From an uncultured Verrucomicrobiota bacterium (GTDB taxonomy: Bacteria > Verrucomicrobiota > Kiritimatiellia > RFP12 > UBA1067): a DNA stretch of 6,463 nt. A model generated the notes under the pieces. It did no database searches. It had not been told where the DNA came from and was given only the letters and a program-made list of their open reading frames with translations. The stretch lies in NCBI GenBank assembly GCA_946631345.1, contig CAMPAA010000184.1:1-6463 (forward strand), given 5' to 3'. Both the position numbers and the translations under genes were made by a program. Positions 1-3,687 of this stretch are shown piece after piece (position 1 is the first letter of the stretch; each line of letters starts with the position of its first letter).

Positions 1-267
1 AAAATCTGTCAAGGAGATGTCACGCAGCCCGCCCGCGCAGGGCCTGTCCCCACAAAATTCGGATCATGGGATGCCGCTACAACGAAGGATTCCATATATA
101 TCAAAACAGGTTCCACCGTGTTCATCAACGGAACATTCATGGTCGGCGATCCTGTGTTCGGATCAATGGAGAGAGGCGGCGCGATGATGCGCAAGATGGG
201 CGTGTGGACGTGTCATTCTGGCGCGCAGATTGCTGTTTTTTCAGTCCATCCATTGACTATTTATTGA
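1..267 (+). CDS. C-terminal part of an unrecognised protein, 5' end outside window or gene broken
   Basis: An open frame of 88 codons runs from the first base of the window to a TGA at 265-267, with no stop on the left. The translation from about residue 20 onward looks like a real protein: it reads FGSWDAATTKDSIYIKTGS and continues with alternating hydrophobic and polar residues (VFINGTFMVGDPVF), suggesting beta strands, then MMRKMGVWTCHSGAQIAVF. I do not recognise the family. A 29-bp REP-like repeat (34-62) lies inside the frame and is translated as RAGPVPTKFG, so this stretch may not be original coding sequence. The last eight or so codons could also be repeat-derived. The next long frame (277-678) is in the same reading frame, so both may be pieces of one gene. 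Alternative: chance open frame. The protein-like composition argues against that but does not exclude it. Confidence 0.4.
   Translation, partial: KICQGDVTQPARAGPVPTKFGSWDAATTKDSIYIKTGSTVFINGTFMVGDPVFGSMERGGAMMRKMGVWTCHSGAQIAVFSVHPLTIY
34..62. repeat. REP-like direct repeat, copy 1
   Basis: This 29-bp segment matches 278-306 at 26 of 29 positions (mismatches at 43, 56 and 61). It begins with CGCGCAGGG and contains the core CTGTCCCCACAA. From memory, GGGGACAG-type repeats (the complement of this core) are scattered through genomes that carry REP-associated tyrosine transposases (IS200-like RAYTs). No such transposase lies in this window, so the assignment is inference. It sits inside an open frame without introducing a stop. 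Confidence 0.6.
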
Positions 268-276
268 ACTTTCTAA

Positions 277-678
277 GCGCGCAGGGTCTGTCCCCACAAG
301 ATTCCGGTCTGTATCACTCCCAAGCAGTATTTCGCACACTTGAGCCAATTGAAAGATTGGCTTGGAAACAGTGAGGACAATCGCCTTGTGGAGGGATGGG
401 CTTCTGTGCCGTCTTGGCCAGCCAAAATGTGGTTAGTGGAAGTTTCGTTGCCCCAATTGTTCCCAGCCAATGAGCGAAAGATCGGTGAGATTGTTCTCGA
501 TGCCACGACGAACTTTGACATGTCGCGAAAGATTCCCGCGCTTTCGACATTGATGTTTGCACGGTTGCCCGGATCGTATTTTCTGCAAGATGTTGCGAAT
601 CCTAGTGATGGAGGATTGAGCTTACATGCTTGGGACAGTTGCATTCGGTCTCATGTTCCTGTATTAAGAAGAACGTAA
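277..678 (+). pseudogene. Coding remnant of an unrecognised protein, lacking a credible start
   Basis: A frame of 133 codons lies between the TAA at 274-276 and the TAA at 676-678. From about position 310 the translation looks genuine, with well-patterned segments such as KMWLVEVSLPQLFPANE, KIGEIVLDATTNFDM and LMFARLPGSYFLQ, and a tail containing GGLSLHAWDSC. I do not recognise the family. There is no good start: the only near-N-terminal initiator is a TTG at 340 with no Shine-Dalgarno sequence before it, and the first codons (277-306) lie in the REP-like repeat. The simplest reading is the 3' end of a gene whose 5' part was displaced or interrupted. It is in the same frame as the 1-267 remnant, consistent with one original gene split by a repeat insertion of a multiple of three bases. 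The opposite-strand frame over 273-644 looks much less protein-like. Confidence 0.4.
278..306. repeat. REP-like direct repeat, copy 2
   Basis: Second copy of the 29-bp repeat, offset exactly 244 bp from the first and in the same orientation. It carries the same CTGTCCCCACAA core, with T for C at 287, G for A at 300 and C for G at 305. It lies just after two in-frame stops (265-267 and 274-276) and directly before the next coding remnant, so it marks the junction between the two remnants. Confidence 0.6.
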
Positions 679-701
679 TCATGAAAATCCTCTGTGGATA
701 T

Positions 702-723
702 ACCCCGCAAAACCTTGTGGGGT
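702..723. other. Hairpin after the 678 stop, possible terminator or degenerate repeat
   Basis: The arms ACCCCGCAA (702-710) and TTGTGGGGT (715-723) pair over nine positions, one of them G-U on the + transcript, around the loop AACC. It begins 24 nt after the stop of the upstream remnant, where a terminator would be expected. Neither strand has a T-run after it, so intrinsic termination is unlikely to be strong. The right arm (CTTGTGGGG at 714-722) also matches the complement of the REP-like repeat core, so this may be a decayed inverted repeat copy. Confidence 0.4.
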
Positions 724-753
724 GTGTCCGCGCCAAATTATGGCATGGTGTCG

Positions 754-781
754 ATGTCCATGGTTCAAGATTCATGGACAT
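754..781. other. Perfect 9-bp inverted repeat in convergent intergenic space
   Basis: ATGTCCATG (754-762) and CATGGACAT (773-781) are exact reverse complements around a 10-nt loop. A third CATGG at 744-748 makes a series of CATGG words spaced 15 and 14 bp apart. The element sits between the converging remnant and the response-regulator gene. It has no T-run, so it could be a 3'-end stabilising hairpin or a bidirectional barrier, or a protein site. The structure is visible but the function is unknown. Confidence 0.5.
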
Positions 782-799
782 TAGTAGGTTAGCAAATCA

Positions 800-845
800 G
801 GTTTTGGTGGTGTGGAGGGTGGGCGATGGTGCGAGGCGGCGGGGG
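800..845 (-). terminator. Candidate Rho-dependent termination (rut-like) stretch of the kinase/regulator operon
   Basis: Starting a few bases beyond the stop codon of the response-regulator gene, the minus-strand transcript would contain a 46-nt stretch with 29 C and only 4 G. C-rich, G-poor, unstructured RNA directly after a stop codon is the established signature of Rho loading. The two inverted repeats at 754-781 and 702-723 follow downstream on that transcript. No intrinsic terminator with a U-run is visible for this operon, so Rho dependence is the better explanation. This is an inference from composition. Confidence 0.45.
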
Positions 846-849
846 TAGA

Positions 850-1473
850 TTACATTTTCAACAGATGTTTTCGAAGGGCGATAGCAACGGCCTCTGTTCG
901 GTTTGCGGCACCAATCTTCTGCAGGATGGCGTTGACGTGTAGGTTTACGCCGTCCTGCCGGATGCCCAGTTGCTTGGCGATGTCGCGGTTAGTCAGTCCT
1001 CTGGTCATTGATTGCAGAACCTGCATCTGGCGCGGTGTCAGTTCGGGCACTGGAGGGTCATTGGTCAGCTGTTGTTTAATTTCCGGTGAAAGATAGTTGC
1101 CGCCTGCTGCGACTTTGCGGATGGCTGTGACCAGTTCGGTGTCTTCGGCATTCTTTAGTACAGCTCCGGCCGCCCCGCATTCGATGGCGTGAGCGATTCC
1201 GTCGGAAGTTCCGAAGGTCGTCAGGATGATGACCTTCACGGCGGGCAGCTGTTCTTTCAGTTCGGCTGTAGCCTCCACCCCATCCTTTTGGGGCATCATC
1301 AGATCCATGATGACGATATCGGGATTGAGCCGCTGTGCTTCTGTAAGCGCCTCTACGCCGTTTTTCGCCAGTCCGACAATCTGGATGTCGGTTTCGGTTT
1401 CCAGCAAGGCGGTAAGCCCCATTCTCACGATTGTATGGTCATCGGCGATAAGAACTTTGATCTTTTTTGCCAT
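850..1473 (-). CDS. NarL/LuxR-family two-component response regulator
   Basis: A 207-residue cytoplasmic DNA-binding regulator of full family length. Residues 5-122 form the receiver domain: the acidic pair is D11/D12 (IADDH), the phospho-acceptor is D57 (VIMDLMMP), the switch Thr is T85 (IILTTF) and the conserved Lys is K107 (VLKNA). Residues 145-207 form a LuxR/GerE-type helix-turn-helix, LTPRQMQVL, then GLTNRDIAKQLGI, then HVNAILQKIGAANRTEAV. The likely partner is the kinase encoded 2 nt upstream on the same transcript. The start is supported by AAGGAAAAAGG (1480-1490), whose final AGG lies 6 nt before the ATG and inside the 3' end of the kinase gene, so translation is probably coupled. 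Oddities: the recognition-helix segment reads QDGVNLHV where family members usually have a KTVKxHV-like sequence, and the usual Glu of the LTxRExEVL motif is Gln. Target specificity may therefore differ from textbook NarL. The obvious candidate target is the palindrome at 3586-3603. Confidence 0.95.
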   Translation of the reverse strand: MAKKIKVLIADDHTIVRMGLTALLETETDIQIVGLAKNGVEALTEAQRLNPDIVIMDLMMPQKDGVEATAELKEQLPAVKVIILTTFGTSDGIAHAIECGAAGAVLKNAEDTELVTAIRKVAAGGNYLSPEIKQQLTNDPPVPELTPRQMQVLQSMTRGLTNRDIAKQLGIRQDGVNLHVNAILQKIGAANRTEAVAIALRKHLLKM

Positions 1474-1475
1474 GA

Positions 1476-3545
1476 TTAACCTTTTTCCTTCTCTTGCGGG
1501 ATGTTAAGCATGATGGTTATTTTTGAGCCTCGGCCGATTTCGGAGTCAATCTTCATTTCCCCTTCGAATACGTCCACACGTTCGCGAATTCCGGTCAAGC
1601 CAAAATGACCTTGCGCGGCACCGGGGCAATTGTCGGGATCGAAACCAGAACCATTGTCCCTAACCGAGAACAGGAGCTTGGTGCCGTCAACGCTGCCGGC
1701 GACCCAGATAGATGCGGCGGCACCATGTCGCACGGCATTGACCGAAAGTTCGCGGACGATACGCATGATGGCGTGTGCGGTCTTGTCGGAGATGCGTTCG
1801 CGTGGCACATTAAAACGTATGTGCAGTGCGGTGTCGCCGAGATGCGGTGCCAGCGTTTGGCGTATGGCGTCGTCCATATTTGGCTTTTCCAACGCGCTGT
1901 TACGCAGGTCCCAGAGGCAATAGCGAAGTTCGTTGCGGCAGGACTTCAGGGAGGTTGAGGCGATGTTGAGGTGTTTATGTGCCTTTGCAAGGTCTGTGTC
2001 GGCGGTACGATTCGCCGCATTGATCTCCAATGCCACGCCGGTGAGATTCTGGGCGATGGAGTCGTGCAGCTCAATGGCGAGCCGCGTCCGTTCGTCAATG
2101 CGCAGCTCTGAGCCGATTCGCGCGACCTGCTCTTTGAACAGCTGCCGTCCGCGTTTCTCGATGATGCGGCGGAGCATCCTGTTCCAGAGGAAAATTCCGA
2201 TGATTACGACGATTAGGATGCCAATTGTGGCGGCGAGGCGTCCAGGTGTCCACCAAGGTGGACGCGATATTATTTTGATGTCCGATGGGTTCCGTACAAC
2301 CAACGTGATGCCTGTAACGTGTGGGAAGGCTGAATAGGAGTGCCAGTTGTCACATTCCACGATGCAGGTTCCGGTCACTTCGATTACGCAACCGATGCTG
2401 ATGCCGTCTAGAACGGAACGATTGGCGCTTACATCAACTGGAATCGTCTCCTTGTCGCATTTTAGCGTGATAAGTGCGTACTGCATGTCGCTGGATGGCT
2501 GATCTTGGACGGTTCCGCGTATACGGAAGGTGCGACCATGTACGGTCGGTATGATGCGTGACGAACCTTTGGCATCCGTTAGGATGGTGTGAACCTCCTC
2601 TACTTCGTCGTCCTTTATTGCAGTGATGTCTTTGTACCGCCAGATGGCGTCCGAAAGGTTCATGCGGTAGAGGTCGGTCTTCAGAAGTCCAGCCGCCTCA
2701 ATCATCGCGCCGTATTCGGGGACTGGGCCACCGGAAAGCTCCACGGTATGGACGTCCCCGTTTACGCCTTTTACGAGGATGCGGTTACCTCGCCAGACAG
2801 CAATCACCTTACCAGAAAGACGCCGCCGTTCCAATGGTGGTATGTCTTCGGGGCTATGGAACCGAATGGTGACGACTTCGGGAACGTCAAATGGGTCTGC
2901 AGGTGCCGGACGGATGACTTCGATATCTTTGAAGTCCAAGAGATTGATGAGCCGTCCGAGCGTCACGCGATAGCCGTAGTCCCAAGGTGAGCAGAGACCA
3001 GAGACGGCAACGAATGCACCCGTCATCTTCTGCAACGTATCAAGTCTGACACAACTGCCATGAAGCGTGAGGTAGATGGACTTGTTGTCATCCGTCAGGA
3101 TAAGATAGTACCATGTAGGGCTGATTTCGTCCCTAAACACCTCCTTGATCGTGCCAAAGACCTTTACGGAAAGGTTGTCGCATCGTCCACTCTTAATGTC
3201 GGCGATGGAGACCATGTCACAGGGAGGCAGATCGCAATGCGTTATGGTGACTAACTGAGAGCAGATGGCGATGCCAATGCCTGAGGGATCTGGGGCAATC
3301 ATGCCTTTCACGTGAACAATGTCTCCACGCTGTAGATGCTTTGTGTCATTGTCTGTGCAGTATTCAATGCGTGTAGCCCCAGAGGCGTCTGTCAGTAGAA
3401 AACAGGAATGGTTTGGCACATAAGGGGATATCATGCCGCGCAAATCGAAGGACGCACCTTTGACCGACCGGTGTACGGCAGAGGTGACATCAATTGCGTT
3501 TGTCAGCATGACGACTGATGCGAACAGAAAAGACAGCGTACTCAT
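1476..3545 (-). CDS. Membrane sensor histidine kinase (NarX/LiaS-like HisKA_3 type) with periplasmic OB-like sensor array
   Basis: A 689-residue kinase predicted to sense an extracytoplasmic signal and phosphorylate the adjacent regulator. Residues 1-24 are hydrophobic and resemble a signal peptide or first membrane segment. Residues 28-427 are periplasmic and read as about four OB-like beta-barrel units (roughly 28-104, 124-211, 240-308, 338-427). Each has a pattern like 'hydrophobic-RG.h..., hhLTD..G...h, GD.V.V.G'; the first shows FDLRGMIS, CFLLTDASGATRI and RGDIVHVKGMI. A membrane helix spans about 436-458. The dimerisation domain has the phospho-acceptor H494 in ELHDSIAQNL. The ATPase has the N box with N603 (RELSVNAVRHG), the G1 motif DNGSGFDP (630-637) and the G2 motif GHFGL (646-650), so all catalytic elements are intact. 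The sensor contains 12 cysteines, which is many for a periplasmic domain. A start at 3545 is supported by AGCAGG a few bases upstream. The ligand cannot be read from the sequence. OB-like N-termini of this kind occur in PVC and acidobacterial kinases (from memory). Confidence 0.93.
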   Translation of the reverse strand: MSTLSFLFASVVMLTNAIDVTSAVHRSVKGASFDLRGMISPYVPNHSCFLLTDASGATRIEYCTDNDTKHLQRGDIVHVKGMIAPDPSGIGIAICSQLVTITHCDLPPCDMVSIADIKSGRCDNLSVKVFGTIKEVFRDEISPTWYYLILTDDNKSIYLTLHGSCVRLDTLQKMTGAFVAVSGLCSPWDYGYRVTLGRLINLLDFKDIEVIRPAPADPFDVPEVVTIRFHSPEDIPPLERRRLSGKVIAVWRGNRILVKGVNGDVHTVELSGGPVPEYGAMIEAAGLLKTDLYRMNLSDAIWRYKDITAIKDDEVEEVHTILTDAKGSSRIIPTVHGRTFRIRGTVQDQPSSDMQYALITLKCDKETIPVDVSANRSVLDGISIGCVIEVTGTCIVECDNWHSYSAFPHVTGITLVVRNPSDIKIISRPPWWTPGRLAATIGILIVVIIGIFLWNRMLRRIIEKRGRQLFKEQVARIGSELRIDERTRLAIELHDSIAQNLTGVALEINAANRTADTDLAKAHKHLNIASTSLKSCRNELRYCLWDLRNSALEKPNMDDAIRQTLAPHLGDTALHIRFNVPRERISDKTAHAIMRIVRELSVNAVRHGAAASIWVAGSVDGTKLLFSVRDNGSGFDPDNCPGAAQGHFGLTGIRERVDVFEGEMKIDSEIGRGSKITIMLNIPQEKEKG
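1480..1490 (-). promoter_or_regulatory. Ribosome binding site of the response-regulator gene, inside the kinase gene
   Basis: Read on the minus strand this is AAGGAAAAAGG, ending 6 nt before the ATG at 1473. It lies within the last codons of the kinase gene (its stop is at 1476-1478), so the regulator is probably translated by ribosomes finishing the kinase. Confidence 0.6.
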
Positions 3546-3585
3546 TTTTGCCTGCTATTTTAACATATTCCTCGCATCAGCATGC

Positions 3586-3603
3586 CCCCCTAATATTAGG
3601 GGG
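3586..3603. promoter_or_regulatory. Perfect 18-bp palindrome, candidate operator of the response regulator
   Basis: CCCCCTAATATTAGGGGG is an exact palindrome: two 8-bp arms around a 2-bp centre (or 9+9 with no gap). No loop is available, so it is more likely a site for a dimeric DNA-binding protein than an RNA hairpin terminator. NarL-type regulators are known to bind inverted heptamers separated by 2 bp (TACCCAT-like half-sites), and this 8-2-8 geometry is similar. It lies between the kinase gene and the divergent secreted-protein gene, directly upstream of the latter's probable -35. I saw no second copy in the window. Confidence 0.65.
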
Positions 3604-3604
3604 T

Positions 3605-3632
3605 TTGTTGTATAGATGGGCTTTGCTAAAAT
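3605..3632 (+). promoter_or_regulatory. Probable sigma70-type promoter of the secreted repeat-protein gene
   Basis: A -35-like TTGTTG (3605-3610) is followed after 16 bp by the -10-like TAAAAT (3627-3632), preceded by TTTGC. The -35 is weak (three of six consensus positions), as expected for an activator-dependent promoter. The inferred start is near 3639, which puts the centre of the upstream palindrome at about -44, close to the class II activator position. The positions are read from the sequence; the activation is inference. Confidence 0.45.
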
Positions 3633-3673
3633 ACCGCGCCAAAAAAACTTGTGTCAGTGACGACTAAACCTAA

Positions 3674-3680
3674 AAGGGAG
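3674..3680 (+). promoter_or_regulatory. Ribosome binding site of the repeat-protein gene
   Basis: AAGGGAG lies 7 nt before the ATG at 3688, a strong match to the anti-Shine-Dalgarno sequence at good spacing. It fixes the start of the 879-residue protein and places the hydrophobic signal peptide at its N-terminus. Confidence 0.75.
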
Positions 3681-3687
3681 TGAGCAG

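Larger units (their letters stand above)
3546..3687. promoter_or_regulatory. Divergent control region between the kinase operon and the secreted repeat-protein operon
   Basis: These 142 bp separate two divergent start codons and must hold both promoters. The central palindrome (3586-3603) is the dominant element. On the minus strand, TAAAAT (3557-3562) and TATGTT (3562-3567) are possible -10 boxes for the kinase operon. Both lie very close to its ribosome site AGCAGGC (3550-3556) and no convincing -35 is visible, so the leftward promoter is not resolved. With the TATGTT choice the palindrome would be centred near -40 for the leftward start as well. Confidence 0.6.

Noticed and set aside
66..374. 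102-codon open frame on the + strand
   Set aside because: The composition is irregular and Arg/His-rich with no domain-like pattern. It overlaps the better frame 1-267 and crosses the repeat.
273..644. 123-codon open frame on the minus strand over the left remnant
   Set aside because: The translation lacks patterned hydrophobic segments, while the + frame over the same bases looks protein-like. It also overlaps the REP-like repeat.
781..800. Possible integron attachment site near TAGGTTAGC, suggested by the cassette-like repeat/remnant pattern on the left
   Set aside because: No paired attC core sites or characteristic stem could be made out, and the remnants lack starts, unlike gene cassettes.
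798..845. Possible G-quadruplex on the + strand
   Set aside because: Only three runs of three or more G are present, with long gaps. The C-rich RNA (Rho-type) reading explains the skew better.
630..848. 72-codon + frame across the convergent intergenic region
   Set aside because: It spans two hairpins and the G-rich stretch, has no Shine-Dalgarno sequence, and reads as a translation of non-coding DNA.
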